Positions 24,298 through 48,276 of a stretch of 64,000 nucleotides of DNA are shown here, piece by piece. Under the pieces are notes generated by a model. That model searched no databases. It saw nothing but the letters and a program-made list of their open reading frames with translations, and was not told where the DNA came from. Position 1 is the first letter of the stretch; each line of letters starts with the position of its first letter. The DNA is from Eudorina sp. 2006-703-Eu-15 (taxonomy: Eukaryota > Chlorophyta > Chlorophyceae > Chlamydomonadales > Volvocaceae): NCBI GenBank assembly GCA_003117195.1, contig BDSI01000027.1, positions 496,001-560,000 on the forward strand, read 5' to 3'. A program made the translations under genes and the position numbers.

Positions 24298-26450
24298 CCT
24301 AATATGCTAGAGTGATGGTTAAGGATATGAAGCTATCACATTAGTGATTCAACGTTTGCTCCGTAGGAGTTCTGTTTGGCCGGCAAAGCAAATGAGATTT
24401 TACAAAATATCGAGCTGCAATAAAACAAAAAAGATAATATGACATCCCATATGAGACAGTTGCAACCTTTCGAAGTATAGCAATCCTGAATGTAGGACAG
24501 CTTCATAGGTCTGAGTAGCCTTTGAATAATATTCAATAAAGGTGTGCGTGCCTATTCGGCTTTGCAATGGGCTCCCGAAGTGTGTCCGGTTACCGGTTTC
24601 GGAACTGTACGGCGTTAACCCAACGTGTGCACTGCAGCACACGTTGGCAGCCTGCTTCGACCACTTCTTTGTTGTTTCCTTTACACACATTTCCATGCTA
24701 TGCAGCTGTGAGGATTAGGCCTCTGCTAGGCCCTGATTGAGCACCCTTGGCTTACGCTCATCGCGCTCATCAACCCCCTCGCCTGCCCCGTCAGATGGAC
24801 TGTTTTGTGGCAACCAGCAGAGATCCCACGTCGCCTGAACATGCCAATGGCACTGCTTAGGCACACAGTTACACGCTGATAACTTCTGATAATCATTTGA
24901 GACCGCAACGCGATGGTGACTGCACCGCACATTATAGACCATTCAAGTGCGCGGTACGCCATCCAAATACCGTGCAACACGAATGTCTAAGCAACGCACT
25001 GCGCGCAGCCTGACGACCACCATCAAAGCCATCATAACGCATCAGGTACCAGTCCAACTGTCCCTAGCAACACACAATCTGAGCAAGGCGATAACAACGA
25101 GCTTGGTCATACATGTTCTTGCTTCTCGTCGCTTCTTGTCCTCAACCTCAACATCATCCGCGAAGTCGGTGCCGGGAGATCACGTCGTCGACTTAAAGAG
25201 CAATACCGCGACCACGAATAACCACGTGCAATCGCAACGCCATTCGCCCAAACAGCTGTACGTGTACAAGGCGATCGGCCAGCGACGTCACAACCACCCG
25301 CGTTGCAAGGGCCCCTAGCTGGGATGGATGGGAGCATCAGAACATGCCCACTTGCTCATGCAGCTCTGCGGTCCTTCACGTGACTTTATCGTCCCACAAG
25401 CAAAGGCGCAACACCCCCAACCTGTCCTTCAACGTGAGCAGGCCATTTGAAGTACTCATTGTGATCTACCACACCGTCTTAAGTCTAGTACGGTAACCTT
25501 CACAACTATTTACCGCGCAACAGAATCAAGGGCCACCACCACCGCTCAAAACACTTCCATCCCGCGCAATGCAACACGAGCCACATGTGAAAATCAGACT
25601 TCACCACGACCTACACAGTTGCTTCTCAGCCATCCGCCACCCAGGCACGCAACTCAAACACTGCCACATACACCTTCACAAAATCGCGCAACCACCGGCG
25701 GAGGCCGCCGCACAGCCAGTCGGCCGTCACGTTCCTGCCGCCTGGTTAATCCACGCAGACGGGAGGAGGAGACCCAGTGCGAACACTCCTTTCAATGCAC
25801 CGAGTGCTCCAAGTGCTAACAGTGTCGCCGCATATCAACATCACACGGGGAGGGCGCGGGCCGCCACGGATGCAGCCCCCCTCCCCGGCCCTTAAAGCCC
25901 ACGACGTTAAAAACGGTCAGAAAGGTCAAGAGATATGTACAGTGTTCAGAAGAGTCGCGTGAACGCTTCGGATGCCGCCGAGTGGCGGCGGACCAGTACC
26001 CGTCAAGGGACCCGACCGGCCAATCAAGGGCGCTGGCGCGGGGTCGAGGTCGCCGGCACGGGTGCCAGCGCGCGGCCGCCGCCTTTGGCTACATGACACG
26101 TATGCTGAGGTTCGGAGAGCCGTCGGCAGCCACCGCCTCATCGATCAGGAAAGCGCCGCCCCACCACTCCAGGGCGAGCCGATCACGCGCAGGAGTGTGC
26201 CCCCGGCAGACCACAGCTGCCGCACGGGCGGGAAAGCGACCCCACAGCGCATCGTTACTTGCCAGCTGGGGCGCTTTGACTCGGACCCCATCCGGCACAC
26301 CCAGCATCTGTCGCCTAACCCATGGCCCTTAGATCCATCACCCATGCATCGTGAGTGTTCGCTGGCAGGTTCGGTCAGCTCCGCCGGGTGCTGGGTGTTG
26401 CCCCCGCCGTCTGCCCTGCCGTCTGCAGGCCCGACTGGCGCGGCTGCGCA
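24298..26450. other. Intergenic region between the IQ-motif and CDKL genes
   Basis: About 2.1 kb with no convincing gene. The part next to 24297 should hold the IQ-motif promoter. The part next to 26450 is the 3' side of the kinase gene, where the nearest minus-strand TGTAA is far off at 24869-24873. A perfect inverted repeat lies at 24620-24647. Confidence 0.5.
24620..24647. repeat. Perfect 11-base inverted repeat with 6-base loop
   Basis: Left arm CCAACGTGTGC and right arm GCACACGTTGG are exact reverse complements around ACTGCA. It could form a hairpin in DNA or RNA, or be a two-fold protein site. No adjacent coding exon. Confidence 0.8.
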
Positions 26451-29400
26451 CTACAGCACGCTGGCCTCCGGCACCGCCTCCAGCAACAAGATCTTGGACG
26501 TGTCTTCGCGCTTGCAGTGCACGTCCGGGCCGTACACCCGCATGGCGGCGCCCTTGCTGGGGCGGCGCGCCACACCCATAGCCGTGCCCGTCCCCGCGCT
26601 GGATACCCGCACCGCCTTGCCCGGGAGTTGACCCGCATCCAGCGAGGGCAGCAACACGCAGTTTGTGCCCGTCACCTCGCCCACATCACCGCCGTCAGCT
26701 CTGCTGCTGCACTGCTGTCCGCCGCCGCCCTTGTCCCCCGCTGCGTGTCCGTTGCCCTGCGCGGCCGCTGCATGGCCCAGAAAAGCGGAAGGGTGGCAGT
26801 GCTGGCCGTGGGGTTGACGGTGGCGCTGCGAGTGAGCAGCGCCGCTGGCGCCGCCGCCACCTGTGTGCATCGCGCCGTTGTGCGTCTGCGTCTGCGCGCC
26901 GCGGACCGTCGCGCCGCCGTTGCTGGCGCCGCCGCTGAGAACGGCCATCGCGGCCGCCTCCGGTGCTGAGACGCGCCTGTGCGGCGTCAGCTGCAAGGGC
27001 GGCAGGTTGTTGGCGCACACCAGGCCACCGCCGCCGCCGTCCGGCGAGGTCGGCGCGTTCGCACCCGGGTGCCCCATCGCCCCGGTGCGGAAGGACCCAT
27101 TCCGCAGGGCGCCCAGGCCGGATGCGCCGCCGCCGCTGCCGTTGCCGCCCGCCGGCGCACCGGCGCCCGTGCCCTCCAGCAGACCGCTGTGGTGCTGCCT
27201 CCCTACCCCCATGAAGGTGTGCGGGGGCGGCCTCTCGGCCCTCGCCTTGCCCTCCCGGAGCGCTGTGGCCGCGTACAGGACGGTGTCGGAGGCGCGGCGG
27301 CCCTGGTTCTGACTCGGCGGCTCCACACCGTCCGCAAGGCTGCCCTCCGAGCCCTCGCCTTCCAGCTCCGGCATCGCCATCAGTTCGCTGTTGAATGACG
27401 GCGGCAGCGCCTGCACCGTCAGGCTCGCCGGGCCGTACAGCTGCGGCTGCAGCCGGCCCGACGGCCCCGCGGAGTTCTGCGCCGACAGGGAGGCGGCGGC
27501 GTTGAAGACGCTGACGCCGCCGTCGTTGTTGCCCCGCCCGGCGGAGCCGACTGACGTGATAGGGCCCAGCGGCATCGAATTCGTGCCGCGCAGACTGCCG
27601 TACGCCAGCGGCGGCGGCGACACGGACATGCGACCCGTGGGTCCGATTGTCGGGATGACCAACTGGACGTTGGCGGGCACCGCAACGCCGTTGCCGGCGG
27701 GCGCACTGCTGCCCGACAGGACCTGTGCCAGGGGTGGCGCCAGGCCGCGGCCCTGCACGCCCCCCAGTGCCCCGAGGCCCGACACGTTCCGCACCACGCC
27801 CATCGGCTGCGCGGTGCTGGCAGGCAGCAGCAGCTCATTGCCCGCCAGCGAGTGGGCCTTACGGTGCAGGGTGATGGTATCGTGGGCGGACCCCTGGGTG
27901 CTGGCGCACGAGGAGCCCAGGAAGCCTCCCCCGGGGGGTGCGCCACCGGTGGACGGACCGCCCCCGCCGCCGCTGGACGCGCCCCCGCCGTTGCTGCGGG
28001 GCGCTGAGGAACCGTTCCACGTGGCGCGCTGGTAGGCCGGTCGCTGCGTGGTGGGCACGGGCTGGTCCGGAACCACCCGGCTGCCCTCAAACAGCATCGA
28101 GGTGGGAGCATGGCTGCCGCCTGAGCCGGCAGAGGACGCCGCCGCCGCCGCCGCCGTGGCCAAACCCCCGTTCGCCGCCGTCGTTGTCGCAGCCGTCGCC
28201 TGCGGCGGCGGGCGCACTGCGTTCCCAACCGGCAGCTGCCGCACCCCAACCGGCCCCATCCCGGCCCCGTCGCACGACCCGTCGTTGCTCACACGCCAAG
28301 AGGACCGACCCCGGGCCGGAATCAGCATGCCTCCCTTGGGCGAGTTCGCCTGGGAGCCCTCCCGCGAGCGCTGCGGCAGCAGGTGCGACTGCTGGTGCTG
28401 CTGCTGTCCCGACGGCTCCGCCAGCGGCTGTAGCGGCGCCAGCTGCTGGCCGCACCCGACACGGGAGGCCAAGCTGGCCGCCGGCGCAGTGATGAAGCGC
28501 TGCAGTGGTGGCCGTTGGGACTCCGCGCCGCTGACCGCCGGATCCAACTTGGACGCCGTCGCCGCCTTGGTAGGCAGCGGCAGACCACCGCCGGGATGCT
28601 GGTGCGGGTGCTGCTGCTGCTGGAGCTGCTGCAGGGCGAGTCGGGCGGGCGAGTTGCCGGCGGCGGTGGTCAGCACGAGGGCCCCGGGCTGGTGCGGGGG
28701 AGACAGCTTGCTGCCCAGGCGCCGGGTGGGCTGCACGAGCAGCATCGACTCCCGAGCAGCTGCCGCCGCCGCCGCGGCCGCATTGGCCTGGTCCTGCGCC
28801 AGCGCCCTGTCCAGCTTGGCGCGCATCTCCGGGTCCTGGGAGGGAGGGAGGGAGGGAGGGTTTAGAGACCACACGAAATCAACAGTTGGATCACAGTTGG
28901 ATATCAGCTCAGGAGAGTACCCCCCGGCTTGAGTTGGCTGTCTTTGATGGGGTCATGGTGTGTGTGACCAACTCTTCTTCCCCGCAATTCACACACGACG
29001 TCCGATTTCCATGACCTAACGGACTTCCAGCTCGCCAGGACGCCCGGGCAGATCTTTGGTCAGGCACACCCACCGGGTACGCCGCCAGCTCGTCCATCGG
29101 CAGCGACTCCGTTATCCCGTTGAAGTACGGCATGGCGAGCAGCTCCTCCGCGGTGGCTCGCTGTTTCGGGTCGGGGTCCAGACAGGCCCTCAGGACCTGC
29201 ATGGCCGCTGGTCCGAAACTCCCGAGCCTGCAGGAGCACACACACACAGTATGTCATGTACATACGGGCAATCTTGTGGGCATTTCTCTGCCCCTTGCAT
29301 GCCACGCACACCTGTTCTGCCCGCCTGAGAACAAACACAAAGAGGGCCGGCGCGCCGGCAGCCCAGCGCCAGCGGGAGTGCCGGACCGTTAGGCGCGGGT

Positions 29401-30998
29401 TTCGACGCAGCACGCCGTCACACAGCAGCACACCGTAACACATTCCGGCAGGCGCGCCCCGCCCGGCAACATACACCCCGTCATAGCCCGCAGGCCACTT
29501 CCGGGGGTGCCGGTCCCCGCCCCGCCCGCCCGCTTGCCTGGCTTCCAGCGGCTCGATCTCGGACTGCGTGGGCAGCCTGAAGCAAGCGAACTGGGCGTCC
29601 GCGTCCAGCAGGTCCAGCTGGCGCTCCGTCATGGCCCCCAGGCACTTGAGGATGAGCCACAGCTGGTCGTGGTGGTTCTTGCCCGGGAACAGAGGGCGGC
29701 CCAGCAGCATCTCCGCGAAGATGCAGCCCAGCGCCCAGATGTCCACCGGGGGGCCATACGTGTCGCCGACCAGCACTGCGGACGGCAAAGCGGCCAGAGG
29801 GGCCGCGGTCGGACTCAGCCAGTAAGTTTAGAGAAGAGACCCGCCCCACCCAAACCAAGTACCAGCCAGTGAGTGCACCGTATCATTTTTGCAGTTCATC
29901 TCCTTGAACGGGAGACAGCAAGATGCAAGACAGCACGAGGGGATGACGCACGTCAGGGGTCGATGGTCGAGACGGCGAATGCCCCCAGCTGAGCGACCCA
30001 AGCTGGAAGGCTCTGGCGGCCCTGGCAGGATGGGTGTTCCGGCGCGCAGCAAGTGGGAGGGCAGCGCAGGCGGCAGCGCACCTTCCGGGGGCCGGTACCA
30101 GCGCGTGACGACGTAGGTGGTGTACGCCGGGTCCACCGCCTCGTTGCCGCAAGCGCGCGCGAACCCGAAGTCGCAGATCTTCACGACCCCGCCCTCCGTT
30201 ATGAGGATGTTGGACGGCTTGACGTCCCGGTGGATGATCTGCTTGCGGTGCAGGTAGCCCAGCGCCTGCAGCAGCTGCCACGTAATGGACTTGACGGCCG
30301 CGGGCGGCATGCCCATGCGGTTCGCCTTCAGCTCCTGCAGCAACGTCCGCTCCACGTACTCTGTGGCGGGCCATCCAAGGCAGATCCCAGGATGGGGCAG
30401 GATGGAGGGACAGCCGCGGGCATGGCTCGTAACACGCACAACGATCGAATAGCAATCGGTGATTCTTATCGCCGGGCGGGTTGGTTCGGGTTGGTTCGTT
30501 CGGGTTGGTTGGTTCGGGTTGGTTCGTTCGGGTTGGTTGGTTCGGGTTGGTTCGTTCGGGTTGGTTCGTTCGGGTTGGTTCGGGTTGGGCTTCCTCAGAC
30601 GCCCAACCCTGGCCCCACGCGCCGCTTGTCCCGATCCGACCTCACCAAAGACGAGGTACAATCGGCCACTTTGGCTCTTGTACGCCTCAAGGAGGTTGAC
30701 AATGTTGACGTGCTTCGCGAGCTGCAGAACCCGCACCTCACGCATAGCGATCTCGCCTTCCTGCGGCCCGTTGGGGGAAACACGGATGCAGCTGAGAACC
30801 GTGACGGGCCTCGTCTGCCGCCCGCAAGAAGCCACGGCAGTTGCAACATTGGCATGCCGTACGGCAAGGTTTCGAGCCCACACGCACCTCTTCAGTAGTC
30901 GGCACGTCCTTCATCTTCTTGACCGCAACAAGAATCCCCGTGTTCTTGTCGCGCGCCCTCCAAACCGATCCATAGGCGCCCTCGCCCGTCCGACTCAT
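26451..30998 (-). CDS. CDKL-family protein kinase with long disordered tail
   Basis: Exons: start exon to 30888, 30760-30646, 30360-30082, 29775-29538, 29227-29074, 28835-26451. They join in frame to about 1,093 aa from ATG 30998. Kinase motifs in order: GEGAYGSV loop, VAVKK, REVRVL helix C, HRDVKPSNIL catalytic loop, DFG, activation segment TTYVVTRWYRPPE, DIWALGC, then LDPDPKQRATAEELL. A Thr-x-Tyr lip before VVTRWYR is characteristic of CDKL/MAPK-like kinases. In Chlamydomonas CDKL kinases control flagellar length or resorption, so a ciliary role is plausible but inferred. The frame is open upstream of ATG 30998 (KKYEF precedes it) and an acceptor just before that codes suggests a small unseen first exon. 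The intron after 29538 uses GC as donor. The last exon encodes 794 residues rich in Gly, Ala, Ser, Pro and Gln with no recognised domain. Confidence 0.92.
30479..30589. repeat. GGTT/CGTT-type minisatellite in a kinase intron
   Basis: Tandem mixture of GGTTGGTT and GGTTCGTTCG units of roughly 19-23 bases, in the intron between kinase exons 2 and 3. Confidence 0.85.
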
Positions 30999-32683
30999 AA
31001 ACTCGTATTTCTTCAAGGCAGCGGCAAGTCAAATACGCCAGAGGGCCACAGTATCCATTTAGAAGCGAGGCGGCCAGAAGTCCAAGGGTGCGACGCAGCT
31101 TCGCATCCGGTCCTATGGTCGCGCGCTATCGCCCATGGAAGAGCACAACCGCCACCCAACTTGCAACGCCAATGCCCATTCTTTTAAAACTTTTGTAGTG
31201 CTGCTAATAAACATACAAGACCACGACTCTGTCCCAAAGGCAGCCCCGAAGGGTTGTACACCGGTCAAGAAAACGCGAGGAGAACGCTCATGACATGACC
31301 ATGAGACGATTCATTTGTGACAGTCAAACAGTGTTTGGACAGGATAAAGTGCTCCGGAAGGACCCTATGAGTATTGCGCCGGGTAGAGCATCGAACGGAA
31401 AAGAAGCGAACACCGCCTGCCCTGCCACCCACTCCAACAAAAATGAGCTGTGCGAGATGAGAGATACCCAATGCCCTATGGGCTCCTCCCAACGACACCG
31501 GGTTCCTTCATAATGCACGGGCGAAAGCCCCTCTCACCTCCATCCTCCTTCACGACTGTATCTGGCGGACGTGCGAGATGGTCAACTTATAAAACCAATA
31601 CGGCATGCACGCCATAATTGTGGCAGTCCAACATTGCTGAGCACGCCCTCATGGCTTAGCAGTACCTGAGCAACTTCGGAAAAACATATGTTCTGTAGAT
31701 TCAGTGCGGTACAGAAGTGTCTCGTATGAAGCTATACACGAAAGTGCTTCATTACGCACTTTGTCGGGTTGTACGTCTACCAACTGGCGAAAGCACCAGG
31801 GCGGTTACAGCGATTGGATTCTATTCTTTGGTGAACATCAATGAATGCTCGATGCACGATCACATGCAATGCGTTCGCGTTGCTGCCATTTCAAGAATGG
31901 TATAGAATGACCAACGGGTCTGACAGCACCTGGTGCAGCTTGCGGCGCTGGAAAGAATTGCCCCAGGCCTACAACACCAATAACTATTCTCCGTGGTTAT
32001 ACGATTATCTCGAGGTAGCGCTGGCTAGCCCATGATGTTGTAAGTCGAGCCCTTGTGTGCCCCTCATGCCATCGAGCCCACTTCGGTACATGCAGGATAC
32101 TGTACAATATCATATCATTTTCCCTTCTGCATGGTAGACCATGTCTGCTTAGGACAAGTTCCACGTGTCGTAGATTCTATCTACCGTAAATCTTAACGCG
32201 AGAAGGTTGTCACTTGTCAGCCCGTCAACGGCCAAGCTATGACACCGAATCAATCAAGGCTAACGCATTCCTTACATTCATGTCGTCCAGAGACGCGTAG
32301 AAGCCATGGGACATTTTCAGCCGAATCAGGCTACTCGGTGGACGAACCCTGAAAAAGCGTTTGGCGTAACTCGCATCCATTCGAACAAGGAAAAACATTG
32401 CACACGGCTTCGCAACCATGAGTCGCATGCAACTGCAGCGTCCGTCCAACGGACCACCCAAATGACGAATAGCAACACCGCCACGCGAAAGCAAATGCGA
32501 CATCCCCCATTTAAATCAAATCGTGAAGGATGGTAGCCTACATTTGCTTCCGCCTGCACACTCCGCCACGCGATCCCAAACGCAGACCGTACCGTTCGTC
32601 GACGACAGTGTAACCCTACCAAAGACGGGTCCGTTGGGTTCGCGCAAAATGCTTGAGGACACGCGACTAAACCGCCAGCCGAT

Positions 32684-32688
32684 TTACA
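32684..32688 (-). terminator. Candidate TGTAA poly(A) signal of the JmjC gene
   Basis: TTACA on the plus strand about 400 bases past the minus-strand stop at 33088, a normal 3' UTR length for these genomes. Confidence 0.55.
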
Positions 32689-33002
32689 CGTGTCGGTGCC
32701 CCTGGGCAGCGGAACAGTCCAGCTTCGATTGTGCAACTGGACAGCGCAACTTTAAGAGGCTTGAGGCGGATGGCACGAGCCAGGAACGAACCGTTCTCGC
32801 ATCGCGATAACCCCACGTGCCAAGGTATTTGTCGGTCAAATAAATCGTAGCCGCGCCTCAAGTACGCAACCCGACAGCTCTCAGGCCGCAGCCGCTATGC
32901 TGCAGTTGCTTCAACTGATGTGCAACCGCCTGCTAGCGCGTCAGTCGCTCCGCCCCCGCCACAAACAACCCTTGCCAAACTAGCTGCGGTATACATGAGC
33001 CT

Positions 33003-33052
33003 GCAACAACTCGCAACAACCCGCAACAACCCACAACAACCCGCAACAACCC
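33003..33052. repeat. Five-copy 10-base tandem repeat in the JmjC 3' region
   Basis: Five direct units close to GCAACAACCC, in the probable 3' UTR of the JmjC gene. Confidence 0.85.
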
Positions 33053-33087
33053 ATCCGCGTCCCCCGCTTGGCCCTCCCACCCGCCCA

Positions 33088-45374
<12,287 letters not shown>

Positions 45375-47397
45375 CAGTCGTCGCGTGAGTTCGTTGCTGC
45401 CTTGCCGTCACGCTTGGCAGCCAACACCCAACAGACACAGCGTCGCCGAAATGCAGCTCCTTGCCCACTTCGTGCTCTTTCAAGTGACGTGTCTCCATTG
45501 GTAGCTCAGGTGGCTCAGAGCCGAGACACGCGCGAGGTCATTTTCACCTGGGGTAGGCACATGGGTCGCCGTGCAAGAGGTCCGGCAACCAATGTTACAA
45601 CTAGATGATATCGAATCTACATGCCGCCGTCAGGGATGTCCTGAGGTAAGAAACTTGCCGACCGACGTTGCGTAACGTTTCTACGGGATGATGACCGCCC
45701 CGCAGCTGAAACAGGTATCACAACAGTAATAGAGATATTTACAGAATTTCGCAAAATTAAAGGCTGTGCACTGTCGGCATGTGTACCGGCAGTCGCTCGC
45801 CGTCGCTCGCGGCTCAACACATTCAGGCTCGGCATCTATATAACAATAAAGGAAAAGAAACCCTGTATTGTCAATTGAAGAGTTGGCCTCCCCGAACCTC
45901 GACGTCAACATCAAGGGCGACATACGAAAATCCTGTCAGCTCGTGTCCCTATGCATCAATAGCAATATCCTTTATAATATGTGTAAACAAATGAACGCTT
46001 GCCTTTCACCTGCAGTGCTCGCCGACTCTCGAAGACTACCGCTTCTGCCGAGGTTTTCTTTTGACGATTTAGTAACTTATGATGATTAGCGTTAGTTTCA
46101 AAAGCAGCTCCGCAACAAAGGCAGGTGATGCCTCGGCCCAAAGAAATTTCTTTACAGGCATACTAATAATAAGTGCGCGTAAACAAAAATGTCGTCAATA
46201 CTGAAAATATACGATATCTGTAAGAACAATAGTCGCGTTCGCCGAACTTGCCGTTGCCCAGACCGTTGCCGCCAACAATGCACGACAGCCGGACCTGCTA
46301 CACAAGCCAAAAGGCTTACATCCATAGCAGACACTTTATACCACCATAGAATAAGGGCATCTTTTGCAACTCGCACCGATGACTGGTTTGGAGAGTCGTA
46401 TGCATGGAAGTTGGTCAAAGAAGGGTAACCAACGGGGTCCGCTGACCGGCCGTGACTTGTCAAACCGAGTCCAGGGCGGGTACCTCAGCCGAGAAAATGG
46501 CCCATTTTTCATTATCTCAAAACTTTCAATCCTTGCGGAATCACTTACAAAACGGCCGTTGACATAAGGCCCTGATGTATATCGACAAAATTTGGTAGGG
46601 TCCTTGATGAGGTACAGCCCACGTCCAAGCGAAACTTGTATTTGCATGGCCGCCCGATTTTCCGTTGCAACCATCGTCCCTGACCGCTTAAATGGAATCA
46701 TGAATACATATGAGGTTTAGTAGGTCGGGGAAAGTGACGGCATAGACGTAGTCTAGGTGTCGGTGCGCGCATCGTCCGACGGCGCATGTATGGCGCAGAC
46801 CGATTCTCTGGCTCTGGATAATTACCAAGAGGCTATAACTGCGTCATGTGAATCTTATGGCTACAGAGCTAGACGACGAGAGTTTGGAGCGGCCATCTTC
46901 AGCAGCGGCGTCCCAGGGTACCCACCGCGCAACTGAATAATGCCATAAGCGCTGCCGCACAGGAAGATGACAGTGCCCCTCTATAATGCTCCTGCAGCAT
47001 GACCTCATTCGTGTTCCACCCCCGCCCATGTTAGGACACGATGAAACGGGCGCACCAACAGCACAAGCAGAACGGTCGAGGTTTCACACAGTCTACAGTG
47101 GACCCACCACTTCGCATCGCCACTTTGCAACCCAACGAAGTGCCAATGTCAATGAAGGCCAATGCCCCCTTATCCACACCAAGGCATGTCTGTGTGCCTA
47201 GCTAACCCTCACCAACAGCCCACAACCATGTACACCATCCACGCGTACATCATCTACTCTCCTGCATAGCATGCCAGACTTGCCTGTTGGACGCTGCATC
47301 TGTCTCGCCGCTGCCAACCACTGCCTGCCATGCCGTCGCCTACGCCGCCAGCAGTGCTCAAGCTGCCCTGCGCATGCCGTCGGCGGGCGGCCTATGC

Positions 47398-48276
47398 TCA
47401 AGCTGGAAAAGGCCGCAACAGCACCACATCGTAAAGCTGCAACTGCCACGGCAGCCCGCACACTCCACTGCCCACCACACTCCCGGCAGAGCTGCTGTCA
47501 TCGGGCTGCTGCTGCTGTCGCTGCTGTAGCCAACACTGCAGTGCACGCACCCCGCAGCAGCCTGCACGCCTCCCATGACGAAAGCACCCAGCTGCTCCGC
47601 CCACTGCTGCTGCTGCTGTCGCCACCGCTGCCGGCACCACCCCCACATTGCCGCCGGAGCTGCAAGTCAACAAGCAGCCATCACCGCCACTGCAGCTGCC
47701 ATCAGCTGCTCCTGTACGCAACACAGACGACCAACAAATCTCTATCAGCTGTGCATGGTCAGTGGAGATGAGCTGAACGCGCACGCAGTCGATAGGAGGC
47801 GCCCAGCCAAAACTACCCGCTGGCCCCCTAGGCTTCTGGCTGGCTTGCCTTCCCTCCTGCACCACCTCTTCCATTCTCGCATTCCACCTCCGCACAATCT
47901 TCATCCATTCACGCTTGGTAGCTAGTTTGGCTGGAGTTGCGCACCCGGCTCTGTTGTGCACCCGCTCAAGCCCTGTTGTCCTCCACGCCGCTCTTTTTCC
48001 AGACGCTGCAGACAGAACATCGGTAGAACAACGCAACGTTTCAATATGCAACATATGAAATGAGGGAGGAAGATGATGGAAGCTAGCATTCAACGGTGTC
48101 AACGTGATATGGTGTACGACACTGTAAATCGTTTTGTGTCCGTAGCAACTCCTGGTGCTGAGCCCTGCAAAGGCGACAGTGAGCCGTTGTGTGCCACCTC
48201 CGACCCCAATGTAATGTTCACCGACACACGTACACGAGTTTCCTGCGGAAGTGTTCAGCATCCCATCAGGTTCCAT
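47398..48276 (-). CDS. Uncertain 292-codon open frame, possible hypothetical protein
   Basis: The frame is open for 292 codons. Part of its middle (KREWMKIVRRWNARMEEVV, codons about 123-141) looks protein-like, while the C-terminal third is coded by GCTGCTG-type triplet repeats and reads Ala/Gly/Gln-rich. No family recognised, no convincing flanking exons, and no TGTAA close behind the stop. In a GC-rich genome chance frames of this length occur, so this may not be a gene. Confidence 0.2.
   Translation of the reverse strand: MEPDGMLNTSAGNSCTCVGEHYIGVGGGTQRLTVAFAGLSTRSCYGHKTIYSVVHHITLTPLNASFHHLPPSFHMLHIETLRCSTDVLSAASGKRAAWRTTGLERVHNRAGCATPAKLATKREWMKIVRRWNARMEEVVQEGRQASQKPRGPAGSFGWAPPIDCVRVQLISTDHAQLIEICWSSVLRTGAADGSCSGGDGCLLTCSSGGNVGVVPAAVATAAAAVGGAAGCFRHGRRAGCCGVRALQCWLQQRQQQQPDDSSSAGSVVGSGVCGLPWQLQLYDVVLLRPFPA

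Larger units (their letters stand above)
31017..33087. other. Intergenic region between the CDKL and JmjC genes
   Basis: About 2 kb without a convincing gene. The left end should hold the kinase promoter and possibly a small first exon. The right end is the 3' UTR of the large JmjC gene. Only short unrelated frames occur. Confidence 0.5.

Noticed and set aside
28048..28932. Plus-strand open frames opposite the CDKL tail
   Set aside because: Antisense shadows of the minus-strand exon 28835-26451; the kinase exon joins in frame to a real domain and these do not.
30479..30589. Telomere-like repeat
   Set aside because: The GGTT/CGTT units do not match the green-algal telomere repeat (TTTTAGGG) and lie inside a gene intron.
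45681..45923. Small cysteine-rich 80-codon minus-strand frame
   Set aside because: Cysteine spacing fits no known finger or peptide family, the frame overlaps others of equal length, and the region is AT-rich non-coding in character.
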